From the NCBI RefSeq assembly GCF_008831285.2, contig NW_022205181.1, forward strand, positions 1-28,746: 28,746 bases of DNA, given 5' to 3'. Below the pieces are notes generated by a model. That model did no database searches. It was not told where the DNA came from and saw only the letters and a program-made list of their open reading frames with translations. The DNA comes from Nymphaea colorata (lineage: Eukaryota > Streptophyta > Magnoliopsida > Nymphaeales > Nymphaeaceae). This document shows, piece after piece, positions 1 through 11,578 of the stretch. How positions within the stretch are numbered: the stretch's first letter is position 1; every line of letters begins with the position of its first letter. Made by a program: the position numbers and the translations under genes.

Positions 1-73
1 CAACCCCAACCCCAACCCCAACCCCAACCCCAACCCCAACCCCAACCCCAACCCCAACCCCAACCCCAACCCC
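1..73. repeat. Left telomere, C4A2 repeats
   Basis: Perfect tandem CCCCAA units run from base 1 to about 73, where unique sequence (TTGAGAATA) begins. This is the C-rich strand of a G4T2 telomere, the type known from oligohymenophorean ciliates such as Tetrahymena, and unlike the C4A4 of hypotrichs. The first gene's stop codon lies only about 94 bp inside, so the subtelomere is very short. Confidence 0.97.
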
Positions 74-166
74 TTGAGAATATAAGCTAATTAATGCCTT
101 GCATCATATCATTCTTCGCTAATCCGCCCACTCTCCACCTCGAGCAATACTCACATGACTCCTCCA

Positions 167-1176
167 TCATCTCCTCTCCTCGTCGCCTCCCTTCTGAGTC
201 TCAAGCTCCTTGCAGTGCTAAAGCTCAGCTACTGCACGCCTATCCGCCTCTTCGATCTACTTGTTGGTCCACGGGATCTTACACTTACTCGATTGTATCA
301 ACTCCATCATTCTCTGTGGGTCGTGACCATGTTTTAAGATCACGTTGCGAACGTAGGTCACGAACTTGGGAATCTTCGTCGTGCGTTCTGCAAGACACTC
401 GGCCTTGAATTGCCGATAGTAGGACCGACTGACCTCGCGGAAGGAGTCAGACCGAAGGAGCAGCTTAATATAAGCTTGGTTGAAGGATTTTTGACCAGTC
501 CGGAGCCAGGCTTGGTCTTTTTATCGGGGTGGTAGAAGTTAACCAAAGGGATTCCCATTCTTTGGGAGATGACTTCGAAGTGATGGTGATAAAAGGAGCT
601 CATTTTCCTACTTTTATTTTTGCTCTTGCCGAAGAACTCTTTTTCTGCGTATTTAAAGGCCCTCTTGAAGAACAATTTCTGGTACTCATCTGGGCGTTTC
701 TGCGCCTTTTTGCTGCGCGATTTGACATTTTCGATGACCATTCTTTCCTGTTCGTTGAGCTGTTGTAGCTCAATATCGTTCAGCTCGTCATTGTTTAAAT
801 ATTTACTGAGAAGAATGTCGAGATTGGGCTTTGGCTGAAGCGTCTCTTCCTGCTTGGTATTGAGGAGGGGGAGCAATTCATCGGGCATATTACCGGTGGG
901 AGTGGGGAAGCATATTTCGGAGAAATCGTCAAAGGAGGCAAACATCGCAGATATCAAATTGTGATTATACGACATTAAGTATAACTTTCTTGCTTGTGGG
1001 CCAAAATGCATACTTTTAGTCGGTATCATATCGAAAATTGAAACAGTATAAACATATGTAAAGATGCTCAATAAAGTTGCACCGGCTACTAGGATGATTC
1101 CCCAAATTGCTGCACGTTTAGCTAGTCAATCGAACACACAAATTCCTCGCCACCTATGCAATCGTCTAACATCCAT
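167..1176 (-). CDS. Hypothetical protein with one N-terminal membrane helix
   Basis: I do not recognise a family. Reading from the ATG at 1174-1176, a short basic N-terminus (MDVRRLHRWRG) is followed by an 18-nt intron (1122-1139). Next comes a clear hydrophobic helix (residues roughly 17-35, AAIWGIILVAGATLLSIF), then a soluble, charged region to TGA at 167-169. UAR codons must be read as Glu near the C-terminus (TNKEIEEADRR). The frame slips by one base at the T-run 488-492; one more T there joins the two halves into LVKKSFNQAYIKLL. The intron length is a multiple of three but carries an in-frame TGA, so unspliced messages would terminate. The protein is probably membrane-anchored with its bulk on one side. 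The start is only 9 bp beyond the stop codon of the upstream pseudokinase gene. Confidence 0.65.
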
Positions 1177-1185
1177 CCAACTTCT

Positions 1186-1956
1186 TCAGAAGACGCTACG
1201 ATTCAGCAAGACTTCTCTGATGATGTAGCGAGTCATTTAGATAACTATCGAATGCAGTTGCTACTTTTGCCGTGCTTCGAGCAAATTTGCATTTCTTATG
1301 TGGGCGGGCTGGTTGGGGATGATATCGAACTCCTCAGTGAGGGAATGGATGGCCTTGGCGTTGTAGGCCTGATAGATGGTGTCGTAGAGAAAGTATATTG
1401 GGTTCAGCAGCACCACTCCGTCCTCAACTATCAGAAAAATGTTGCTTAGTGTTATCCTATAGTGCTCGATTCCCATCTCTGTGTGTCGATTAGAGTACTT
1501 CTAAGTGTGAGCATTGCTTCGGCAAGGTTTTGAACCACCAGCACGACCTCATCGATTGAAAGAGGTTGCTTTTTCATCCGAAGCGCGCTGAGATAATCGA
1601 GGAGTGTGTAGTTATAGTAGTCGATATACATCCTAACGGTGGGTATTCCGCACTAGTACTTGCGTTCTACGTGGACAAGCGGGTACATTATAGTAGGTGA
1701 AAGTACTAAAGTTGAACAGTATATCTATTCTGAAACCTGCGGATAAGGGTGAGCTTCTCGCTGAGGAACGCCTTGGCCGATAGTGGAGGGGTGCTGGTGA
1801 CCTGCACGACAGGTTGCTCAACGACCATGATGTGGGTAAAGTTGTGGCGGTTCTTGCGATAGACCTTCACATTCTTGAAGTAGGGGTCCTCCACCATGGA
1901 GATGAAGTTATAAAGTTTGTGGAACTGTTACTAAAATCGGAAGTCTCGTTCCCCAT
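1186..1956 (-). CDS. Protein pseudokinase-like protein
   Basis: The middle of this protein resembles a protein kinase core. The pieces are LLDYLSALRMKKQPL, an E-helix (VVQNLAEAMLTLRKMGIEH), a catalytic-loop-like HYRITLSNIFL, and LLNP in the DFG position. The HRD aspartate is replaced, DFG is LNP, and no VAIK lysine or glycine loop is obvious, so catalysis is unlikely. Two 20-nt introns (1667-1686 and 1479-1498) restore the frame exactly, giving HLLEERKYECGIP and LTLRKMGIEHYR. The N-terminus MGNETS fits an N-myristoylation motif. One missing T is inferred at 1912-1914 (plus-strand AAA). The C-terminal end is uncertain: I use TGA at 1186-1188, but splicing a GT-AG segment at 1245-1264 would give a different, longer tail overlapping the next gene. 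No kinase C-lobe motifs (APE, DxW) were found. Confidence 0.6.
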
Positions 1957-2157
1957 CCGCGAATAAATTAAATAAATCTTCAATAAGAAGCAAATCAAAC
2001 GAACTCCAAACCCCACCGCCAAAAGTAACAATCATATGGAGCTAATTGCGTCATGCGAGGAGATGCGGCAAAGCATAGGGCAGACAGTGTTCGATTTTAT
2101 AAGCCCCGACTAGGGCAATATTGCTGGGTTGTTAAATTAAATTTATACTTTTCAATA

Positions 2158-5100
2158 ATGGAGTTGTATCACCAAACTCTGGTACGTCCAGTTCAGGTCC
2201 TGCACGCCGTGGCCGCACACCTGCTCCCCATCAAGCCCAGGGAGTAACAGGAGAAGTCCAAGCAGCTCCTCATCGCCAAGACAAGCTCGCTAGAGCTCTA
2301 CAGTTATTCTCCAGTCAAGATGGGCAGCAGCGTTACGAGTTCAAGTCCTTCTGCAAGGAGGACATCTTCAGCAATATCTGCGCCATTGACACTGTGGAAT
2401 ACGCCGATGAGGATATGAAGAAAGATCTGATCATCTTGTCGCTGATCAATGGCAAGTATCAACTTTTCTAGTGGATGCCGCAGAGCTCCCGCCTCTCCCT
2501 TCGCGACCAAGCATACGTATTCAGTAGTGAGAAGGAAGTCGAGAGTGGATTCTGCAAACCTATTCCCGGTACACTGTTATCTATGAAGGCCACTACATAT
2601 CCGTCAATAATGAAGTGAAAATGGTGATGATCGCCTCTACCAGCTGGGAATTCAAATTATACACCCAAACTCTAGGCTTCGCTGGCCTCAGACTAGCCTT
2701 ACTTCATTTCCAGCAGCCTATCGACAATCCCTCCATATGCTACCAACTCACTAAGGGAAACAGTGATCACCTGTTTTATTCCTTGAGGGCAAGTTCGGAG
2801 TAGGGAAGGAAGGTGATGAAAGTGCATAGAATCTACAAGAATGGCCAATTTTTCGAAGAAGAAGCAATTCATTTGAATAATCCCTCAGCGCATATGCTTG
2901 TCGTCAGCAGTGAAAAGAACAGCTTTATCGCCATCGGAAAGCAAGAGATAACTTATTATAACAACGGAAAAACAAATCTGGTCAAACTTCCACAGATAAG
3001 GTAGTACCTTCAGTCTTGCTACATTCGAAGAATAAACAAAGAAAAAAAGAAGAAATATTCATCTTAAATTAGCATGGATACATGTCTATCGTTACCTTCG
3101 ATTAAACAAAACCTAATGGATGTATCGTTAACACTGTGGATAAAGCCTTTGCTGCTACACATATTGCCGCACTTAGAGAACCTTTACTTCTCAGTTTCTG
3201 CGAATTAGGACAAGTAAATTTCTTATATATAGTTACCTCTTTCACTTTCATCACAATTATAGAGTGGATAATAGCCAACTCAAAAAAGGAAAAGAGGAAC
3301 TGACTAGAGAAGAACTTCTCAATCCTAAATACCCAACCTTTCGAGAGGTTTAGATCTTAGGCTCCTTGCCTAACTCCCGCATGATTCGAGACATGAGAGT
3401 AGCAAATATCGAGAAAAGCGTCAGCAGCCAGATCATATTGACTGGCGGACGTCCTGGCAACAAAAAAGGCTTTGTCTCGGTCTTGAAATACGGTCTGAAG
3501 GTAAAGTAATACCTGACTGTCAGTTTTGTGAATCCTGTCGGTGCTTGGTGTCTCAAAAAATCCATAGCCGACAAGCACCACTCCTACATCGTCTTCTCCT
3601 TCGCCAACAGGAAGACTTCAAGCTACAGTTTCTAGAACAATATGCTCAGCCACACCAACGAGCTCAAGCTGGAAGAGTCATAGACTACTCTTCATGTGAA
3701 TAAACTCTGTGATGGGTCGATCGTGCAAGTGACAGCTTCTAAGATACGTCATATTCAAAGAGAAAATTACAATCGAGATATCAATATTAAAGGAAGGATC
3801 ATGAAAGCCGTCAGCGTGTCTGAAGGAAAGCAACTTTTCATCCTTCTCATCGGTGGCTTTATGGAGTACTATGAACTGAATTCAAATGGATAGTTGAAAG
3901 TGGTTAATGAGTTTAGCTTGGACAGCGAGGCTAATTTTATTGACTATGCTCCTCCAGATTATAATGAGAACAAGCCTATTTCAAGATTGTTGTAATCGGC
4001 AAGACAAATTATAACGTCAGCATTTATACTCTTGAAGGTAGAGGTTTTTAACAAAAGAAAACAAAGAACATCAAATGCATGATCTAGTCATTGACTATCC
4101 TTGCAGTTTAAGACCAATTTCACATTGTCGTGGTACGAATGCAGGAAAAATGATAAAATTCATGATAAACAAAAGGGATAAGAGACTAATGACCCATAGG
4201 AAACTGTCATCTGCTAGAAAAGTGTAAAATACTCAAAAATAACCGTCATGGACAAAGTAAATTTAATCAGAATAACCCCAGATCCAACATTATCCTATAA
4301 CTGGCAAGGACAAGAACAATAATGCTCACTTCCTTTACCAAGTGTCGACTTTATCACTCAAATAGTGATATAAGGTAATGAAAAAAGCTGTATTTTCCTT
4401 ACATACTTCGAAAACTACCTCAGGTTCATCGAAATAGCTGGATTCGGTAATCTTTTGCAGCAGTTTGACAAAGAGATTTAGTTCACGGGACGAAAGATTG
4501 TGATCTGTGATGACAGATTGGAATTTTGTCTGAAAACAAGGAGAAAAGGAAGAGAAATAAAATTGGAAATCAGTGTTTTGCCTATTCAATCCAGCCAAAA
4601 CTATTCTTTGGAGAAGTACCTTCAGTTCGACATCAACTAAAAATGCATTTCGGTATGTTACGTACCTCGAGATGCTGGAAAAGGCTACATTGTTTTGGCT
4701 GTGTTTCTGAATACTAGACTTACCCTACTTTACGAGCACAGAAGCCATGTATTAAGGTCTTCAGCTATGAAAAAGACAGAGATCCCTTACTAACGTTGCT
4801 CTATAGCTTCGCAGTAGAAGACATACCCACGGCCATGGAAGTTTATCTTGATAAATTGCTGGTTGGAGTGGGAAAGAAGTTAGTCCTTTTCTAAATTACT
4901 CATCTAAGCTTTTAATGAAGGCCATCCGTCCAAGCTTGGCATCTTACTTGAACAGCATCTCAGTTGAGGGATAAAAGATCATCACATCTTAGGTCTTCAA
5001 TTCTTTTACAGTCTACCGATTAAACGCTATCGAAAAGTCATTCGACTATATAGGTGAAGACATCTTGCCTAGATTCATCTCAGCCTCGTACATCCTCGAC

Positions 5101-5641
5101 GGAAACTATGGAGTAATTGCAGGAGGAGACAAATTCGGCAATTTCTTCGTCAGCAAGTTCAGCGAAAGTACCATTTTTATATTTAGAAATAAAGGCATAG
5201 TTCTAGTCTGGCGGTCAGAGCAAATACAACGAGTTCACTGATTGCAACAAGTTGGATTCGATGGTAATTTGCAACATGGGAGAAGTTATCACCTCAATCC
5301 AAACAGGCCATCTCGATGAGCGAAGGCCAGAGTCCATCTTCTACAGTACGATCGATGGCAGAGTTGGCATGTTCTATCCCTTCGAAAGCTAAGAAATAAA
5401 GGAGCATGGCTTGCTATGTAAACTGCAGAAAGAACTGAGGACAAGCACTCTAAGCTGTGCATCCAATCATGAGAATTTCAGGTCATTTTATAACCCTTTA
5501 AAAGGAGTTATTGATGGCGATTTCTGCAAGCTCTTCTAAAATTTGCAAGAGAATGAGAAGGATAAGATTTCTCATGCTTTGTAGACCGACCCGAAAGAGA
5601 TCAGCGCGCTTCTGTATTCAATGTAAAACAAATTTAAGTGA
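2158..5641 (+). CDS. SF3B3: Splicing factor 3b subunit 3 (SF3b130/RSE1)
   Basis: This is a large WD-like beta-propeller scaffold of the SF3b complex in U2 snRNP, acting in branch-site recognition in the nucleus. It is about 1,160 codons, close to the usual ~1,200. Recognisable landmarks in order: the N-terminus MELYHQTLVRP; SAHMLVVSSEKNSFIAIGKQ with ITYYNNG; DGSIVQVTASKIRHIQ; AGGDKFGNFFVSKF; MGEVITSIQTGHL; FRSFYNPLKGVIDGDFCKLF; and KISHALETDPKEIS at the C-terminus. VIDGD and GDKFGN are typical of SF3B3 and separate it from its relatives DDB1 and CPSF160. TAA/TAG sit at Glu positions (for example LFEWMPQS, ALETDP). Stop is TGA at 5639-5641. Several frame slips (for example near 2304 and 2570) were not all resolved, and some could be introns. 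Start chosen because the ATG directly precedes the conserved LY.xTL motif. Confidence 0.93.
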
Positions 5642-5663
5642 TATTTGACTCTAATTCACATTA

Positions 5664-6091
5664 TCATTAATAATTATTGCATATATCATGAGACAGGCTT
5701 TTTCTTTGGAATTCTACGTGAAGTCTTGATGATCTTTTATGCTTAAACTTGCTTTTTACCTCTCTAAATAAAAAGATATGTACTTTGCTTTTTTAGTTGG
5801 TTAGGATTAGCTTTTTGATGCCTAATCAATATCTTATGCCAGATGCTAAAAAGCTGGAGAAGTAAGGCTGCTCAATGAAAATATTTGGTTTATTGTACTG
5901 ATGTTATGGGCAGGTTTGAAGGGAGGCTTTTTGCCTTTTTACTCACCTAAAAGCCAGCCAGTTCTGACATTTCCTTCTTACCATTAGCTTCTCAGGTATT
6001 TTATTTCTCTTTGCTCGATAGAATTTTCAATCTACATCAAAGAGCCTTTTATTGCAGCTTCTTTCATTAGAAGTGACTATATGTCAGACAT
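5664..6091 (-). CDS. Eaf6/MEAF6-like histone acetyltransferase complex subunit
   Basis: This is a small protein of about 135 residues, visible only when TAA/TAG are read as Glu. It begins MSDIESLLMKEAAIKGSL, a coiled helix followed by EQREIKYL, then EGNVRTGW and IFSLSSLTSP. That order (helix, E..I..YL, GN..RGW, FS.SS.TS) is the Eaf6 signature; the family is a shared subunit of NuA4, NuA3 and MOZ-type chromatin acetyltransferases. A 20-nt intron (5764-5783) precedes a basic tail (KEVKSKFKHKRSSRLH), which matches the lysine-rich tails of Eaf6 proteins, and the TGA is at 5664-5666. The stop is only 22 bp from the SF3B3 stop on the other strand (convergent). The 296 bp upstream is a shared divergent region with the B-box gene. 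Confidence 0.78.
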
Positions 6092-6387
6092 CTACTTCTT
6101 TTGGGAAATATCAAAGCATGCAATTTATCTTTTAAAATAGGAAAAAATCTACTTCATATAAAAATAAATAAACCTTTTGTTATGCAAGCATTCTTTGCTA
6201 AAATTGAGTATAAACAACAAAGGATTAATTTTGAGGCATTCTAACGTTATTATTTCTAAATAATTTCTGACTGAAGCAAATTATTTTATTCATAAAGATG
6301 AGTAATAAGCTTTGGCAAGCTGTTCATTAAAAGTACAAGCGATCATCTTCTAAATCTCGCCTTAAGAGCCAAAATAGTGTAGGAAAC

Positions 6388-7556
6388 ATGACAAAGCCTT
6401 AGCCTGAAAAAGTTTAGAATTGGTCTTCACCAGTCCTAAGGTGACTGAGTTGGTGTAATCTTTTAGCAAATAAATCGAAACTCCAATATAGCTTTATACT
6501 CATCTTTACCAGTCTAAGGCCCCTCAGAAGTGTCTAACTCACAATAACATCTCCACATTATACTGTCTTAACGATTAAAGATTACTTTGTGCAGGATGCA
6601 TGTATCAGACACCCATTCACAAAGGACATAAAGTGCTCCCATTGAACAAAGCCGGTGATATCATGAGAAATGATATAAAAAACACGACAACTAAAATAGA
6701 AGAGCATCTCAAAGTTTCTAGACAGGTCATTTAAAATACGGTTAAAAATCTTGATAAAGCTGAGAAGGATTATCCTTAGCTCATGGAATCAGTCCACAAC
6801 TTCTTTATGGACCTTCATCAACTCCTCATAGACAGGAAAAATGAACATTTAAAGCTTCTTAACTAAGTTTGGACTAAGCTTCGTTATGAAAATTACACAA
6901 TGAAGGGCTAACTGACAAGAATATGCGACTATGTATAAGCGAAGTTGCAATCAGTAGCAACTCGACCAAGTGAGTAAGATCTAATTTATAATAAAAACAT
7001 AATCAATCATCTTGCTCGAATCGACGATATTGTCGATAAGGATATGGTGGAAATCTAAGAAAACTACTATTTTAAAGAAGTAAAGAAGTTTCAAGATGTT
7101 GCTAATTATGTTAATAACAATCTTGTCCTTGTAGAAATCAAGAGCAAGACCATCCACAGCCTTTATTTAGCTGATCACCAAAAACTTAAAAAGAGCAATA
7201 GCAAAAACTCCATAAAGAAGACTTCTATCAATACTCCTAAGACTCCTAAAAAAGAAACTAATCGAGCTAATGGAGATGGTGTTAAATAAAAGACAGCGGA
7301 GGAGAAATTATTGGATATGCATTTCATAGGTGAAGTATAGGAAGTTTAGAAAAGAAGATCCCCCAAAAATAGGCATTCAACTAATGAAGTTAAGATGGTA
7401 GCTGACCTCATCAGCAAAAAGAAGGCATTAGAAAAGGAAAAATTAAAAAAGAATACATTATCTCCGACCAAATCACAAAAATCAATAAAAAAGTCAATAG
7501 TTCCATCACCAAAATCAACTAAGAAATAAAAATTAAACAAGACTTTAAGGAATTGA
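6388..7556 (+). CDS. B-box zinc-finger, coiled-coil protein
   Basis: The zinc-binding B-box is clear: KCLTHNNISTLYCLNDERLL is followed by CAGC and HKGHKV, with C-x2-H-x7-C-x7-C-x2-C-x5-H-x2-H spacing. A long helical, coiled-coil-like region follows (IEEHLKVSRQVIENTVKNLD onward), then a basic Ser/Lys-rich tail (SPTKSQKSIKKS) to TGA at 7554-7556. The layout resembles a TRIM protein without RING or C-terminal SPRY, so the molecular role is open; it may be a cytoskeletal or scaffold protein. The chosen start (MTKPEPEKVENW) requires a 26-nt intron at 6441-6466, which removes an in-frame TGA and restores the B-box frame. TAA in NDERLLC sits where B-boxes often have an acidic residue. Confidence 0.82.
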
Positions 7557-7649
7557 TCAATCTTGTATACAATTATTTCTCTATTTAACCCTGTCCATCG
7601 AATCCATATGTAGATAATTGAATCGTAGATAAAATAGAATGATTATTTA

Positions 7650-8883
7650 TCAAAAATTAAACTTTCTGCCAGACCCTACTCCGCTGGATCTTAAGTTATT
7701 TCCTCTTTGAACTTGAAACTGTTATAAATCCTATGGATTTCTGCCTCGACTGGCTTGCGATGAATTGAGGAGTGACCTTGTTTCAACATAATCATTGTTA
7801 TTTTGCTTTGCACTCAGCAATTGATTGAGACTCATTTGACTGTTCTTCATTCCCTGCTGTGTCTCTTGAGGTTTTTGCCCGATTGATTGTAGAGGTACTC
7901 CTTGACTGGAGACGACATCGAAGTTATCTATGCGATGCCCTTAAAGCGAAGCAATCCTTTTTTGACATAAGCGTTGAAGAAACTAGGACTCTCCAAATGG
8001 CTTATTCTTCGTAGCTCACGCAACCTCTCTTAACTTGCTGTGATCGTTATCAAGGAATAGGGCTTAAATGAGGTTTCCATTCTCAAAACGGCCATAACTG
8101 TATTTTCCGTTGCTAAATTTCATGCCTTCTCCATTCAAAAACCCATTTTCAAATTGCCCTTAGTATTTTGCACTGTTTTCATATTTGCATCCAAATCCAT
8201 GCAATTTCTCATTCATGTACTCACCGTAGCTTGCTAATTGGTCATTTTTTCCTAAAACGAAGCCCAAACTTATGGGGTTTGATTTATCATTAAATCTGAA
8301 AAATCTGGTTCCGTTTGGAAGTGTTTTATTTTCGAACATTTGTCCTGCCTTACAAAAGTTAGCTTGCAAAAGTCACTCAGAGATAGCCATTACATCTTAA
8401 TTCCAAGATACTCCTCGATGATGTTTGCCTACGAACGTCCTGAAATCTGAGCAACATCCAATACTTCGTAATTGGCATCTAAATTATCTTTAGGTTACTT
8501 CTATAGGTGAGCAATTTGAGGCTATTTTCTTCGTAATTGATGAGAATGTGCCGATCGATTGCTCTTCCATTACTAAACTGCATCACCAGCAAGGAAGGCC
8601 CCGACCTAAAAAGACAAGGCCCTTCGAGTTATCCTCGATTGAACTCCAAAAAAGCATACTATTCGCTATTGAGAAAAGCGAAGGCAGTACCGAAAGCGAG
8701 ATCCTGCTTCCAATTTGCAACCATAATTGGTCCCTCGTCGATAATTAGCAAACCCGACCCGTGACGAAGCTGGTCCTTGATCTCGCCCTGATAGTAGGCA
8801 TTGCGATATGATAACACCCCACTTGTAATGTTCTGATTCATTTCTAAAATTATTATTAAACTCATCACATGATGGCCTTTCAT
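7650..8883 (-). CDS. MORN-repeat protein
   Basis: Several MORN-like units are visible: YQGEIKDQLRHGSGLL, YGEYMNEKLHGFGCKY, YEGQFENGFLNGEGMKF and YGRFENGNL. MORN repeats form elongated beta structures involved in membrane or cytoskeleton attachment; in ciliates they are common in cortical proteins. A 20-nt intron (8479-8498) joins LLTYR to NANYEVLDVAQISGRSE exactly. The C-terminal third is Gln/Asn/Ser-rich (SQMSLNQLLSAKQNNNDY) and ends GSGRKFNF with TGA at 7650-7652. It uses many ordinary CAA/CAG codons beside the reassigned TAG/TAA. Three single-base frame corrections are needed: an extra A near 8364, one T fewer near 8068, and one extra base near 7940. The first ATG (8881-8883) is used; a later Met is possible. 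Confidence 0.75.
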
Positions 8884-8999
8884 ATTATTATTTATTCTTG
8901 TTGTTTATTCAACATTCCCAAATTAGCCACAATCAGAAAAAGAATATGTTATCAGGAGAATAAGATAAGAAATGGAATGAAATGGAAAGTTTAGTAATA

Positions 9000-10336
9000 T
9001 CAATATTGCTTGTATGCTGCCAAACAATCTAAAAGTCGGCGCGGACTGTCTGGAAGGTCCTTACGATTCCGAACCTTAGAGTTGTCGATAATTTTTGAAG
9101 GACGGGTTGTTGAAAATTCTGTTGATTTCAATCCTCCAGTTTTGAGTTTGAGCAATTAATTATAATCAAAGCTTTATTTGGATTTTAGTAAGGGAGGAGT
9201 TAGACAAATGGGCTAAAGCTTAAGCAAAGAGCTTTTTTTCTTCCTAAAAGGAGTCAATTGCTTCATATTCTTAAGGGTGAGATAGTAGATGGTCTGTGCC
9301 TATCCAAGCGACAATTTTTTACTGAATCTTCAATGATTTTGGCATCTATCTTGAAGGAACGCTCGATGTATTCAGTAACCTTTGATTCAACCTCTGGATT
9401 CTCATGACGGAAGTCAATAAAATCAGAAGTCCCGAAATCGTAAGCCAGCAAGAACTCACTGAGGGCAAGATCGGAAAACCTTGGCCTGTACTTGGCATCT
9501 ACAAAAATAGAAGCAAATAACTTTTGCACCTTGGCTGAGAAAAAGGGCTGCTGCTTGTAGCGAAACGCTAGAATGTTTCTTTTCCGCTGCTCAAAATTTT
9601 ATCCCTCGAAGGGCAGTTCGGCTGTTAGCATCGTGTAAAGAGTGACGCCGAGGCTCCAGACGTCAGAAAGCTAAGGATCGTATATTTGTCTTCTGAGGAT
9701 TTCCGGTGGGCTGTAAGACGGGGTTCCACAGACAGTACTTCTAAACCTTGTTTATCCTGAACAGCTGAAGCCGAAATCTATGAGTTTGGCGTTCCAGTGC
9801 TCGTCGAAAAGAATATTTTCGGGTTTAATGTCTCTGTGGCTAAGGCCACACTGGCGTAGATAGCTGAGAGCTGATAGAATCTGATGAAAAATTCTTGCTG
9901 CTTCGGCCTCCCCGAGTCTTCCTTATCGGTTGATTCGGTCAAAGAGCTCACCATTTTTGCAATATTCCATGAAAATGTAAACTTTTCCTTCATGGCGGAT
10001 GATTTCGTAAATTTGGGCAATGTTGGAATGTAGTACGGAACGCTGGAGTTCAGCCTCACGTTCAATTGCCTCATCTGACTCCCTTTCCGCCCCGGGGTCA
10101 CAGATCTTGACAGCTACTGTCTGCCCAGTAAACCTATGGACTGCCTTCTTGACAGTTCCGAAGCCACCAACGCCAAGCGTTTCGTCTATGTTTATATGAA
10201 AAGTACGAATTTCATAGTCTGAAAGGTCTGATCTGGTCCTTTTGGTCTGGATTGAGGCTACCCTTCTTCCTGAGCCTTTTTAAAGCGAAACAAAGACAGA
10301 TTTCCTTGAGCTTGATCCTCTCCTATTTTACAACAT
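9000..10336 (-). CDS. CAMK/SNF1-like Ser/Thr protein kinase
   Basis: A full, apparently active kinase domain is present. The glycine loop is [15 protein letters not shown] carries the ATP-anchoring lysine, and a helix-C glutamate lies in EAELQRS. Then follow [45 protein letters not shown] and [11 protein letters not shown]. After the domain, a segment ending [12 protein letters not shown] resembles the autoinhibitory/UBA-type tail of AMPK/SNF1/MARK relatives. A basic C-terminal extension follows to TGA at 9000-9002. The N-terminal ~60 residues are Ser/Arg-rich. UAR codons occur at variable sites within the domain (for example NREGRL, YDPELSD, FEGENFE). One base is missing near 9300 at the LDRH/TIYYL junction. 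It diverges from the WD40-like gene across about 207 bp. Confidence 0.94.
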
Positions 10337-10543
10337 TGATTATAATTTTCATTGTTTCAAGCAAAATTAAAAAGGCATTCCGTTGATCTCTCGATCCTAT
10401 AATGTGAAATTAAATTTAGGCATTATCTATAAGGTTTTAACCATTTTTGTATGGTTGTTGACATATGCATCCTTTCATAGTTTTGAAATCGATTCATTTA
10501 AAACAACAATCCATTTTTCAAAAAGGATTTGGTAATATAATAG

Positions 10544-11549
10544 ATGAGTATTGTCGAATTATTGGACTTTCAAGGGACCATAATCGCCGTGAACGATGCT
10601 GGACACATCATCATGTGGGATCTCAGGTAGATCAAGATAGTCCAGGGGGCTTACATCTTCAAGAATAACATATCTTTAGTTCCATCAAAGGGAAGCATTC
10701 GCATCGATCCCCACACTCTGCACGGCATCAAGCGACACTAAAACAATCTCATCATGTACATACTCGCCCACTTAGGTATAATTAGTAGACCATCTATCTT
10801 GCGACTTTCGAACAGATTATTCAAGGCATAAAAGAGGAACGGGTAAAAAACATCGCAACCATCAATTGCAGTGCCTTTCTCGAAAAGAAAGAACTTATCA
10901 ATTGCCTGTAAATAAGCAATGAAGATCGTATACTGATCGGCACCAGTAAAGGCAACTTGATCTCTTACGATTTCAAACAAAATTTCGTCACCAGTCGCGT
11001 CACACTTGGAGAGGAAAACAAGCAGAACCCAAATGAAATCACCAACTTTACCATAACTCAAAGCAAGTATATGAAGTCAACTCAATTGCACTTTACGGAG
11101 AAAGGCAATTCGTCTTGGCAGGCCTCTCCAATGGTAAAGCTTATTCATTGCGCACGTAAAGTCTTTAAAAGATGTTCGAGCTAACATCTGGAAGCAAGCA
11201 GACATTTGAATCGATTCAAAAGATTGTAGTCTCCAAGGATTAATAAAAGATTTACTTCCTGCACGAAAATTACATCACATAGTGGAGCATCAAGCTGGGA
11301 TCCTGCCTATCTTACATCGAATACCATCATCCGAAGAGCCTAATTGCCAAAGGAACCAAAATCATCATCATTGGCCACCACTCGAAGCTGATCTGGTATG
11401 ACTCCATCCAAAAGGAATACAAGTTGTCCATGAGGAGCGCCAGAACAATCAGAGAAATCGGAAACGAATACACCGCTATTGGAGGGTCTGACGGTATCAT
11501 CGACATTATGGCTGGTGAAATGCGAGTGATGACTCTCTTCCACCGTTGA
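10544..11549 (+). CDS. WD40-like beta-propeller protein
   Basis: The protein opens MSIVELLDFQGTIIAVNDAG followed by HIIMWDLR, a WD40-type strand ending in W-D. Further propeller-like blades are ISNEDRILIGTSKGNLISYD, LAGLSNGKAYSL, YITEWSIKLGS and IGGSDGIIDIM. No specific family could be assigned. A 20-nt intron (10756-10775) joins NNLIM to YNEETIYLATF. One missing A is inferred near 11072, joining KYMKV to NSIALYGE. TGA is at 11547-11549. The gene is convergent with the Yip1 gene, 29 bp apart. At about 325 residues it could form one seven-bladed propeller. Confidence 0.72.
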
Positions 11550-11578
11550 AAATGATTCACTATCAATCCTTATCAAAC

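Noticed and set aside
1245-1264. Perfect 20-nt GT-AG candidate intron near the end of the pseudokinase
   Set aside because: Splicing it removes the TGA and makes the frame run deep into the next gene. Retention gives a clean stop just before that gene's ATG. Left open pending cDNA.
2036-2157. Upstream ATG at 2036 as the SF3B3 start
   Set aside because: Its frame does not lead into the conserved N-terminus, whereas the ATG at 2158 directly precedes the conserved LY..TL motif.
6002-6402. Long plus-strand open frame with UAR as Glu that could be mistaken for a gene
   Set aside because: It overlaps the Eaf6-like gene on the other strand, has no good start and no recognisable domain. With TGA as the only stop, long chance frames are expected.
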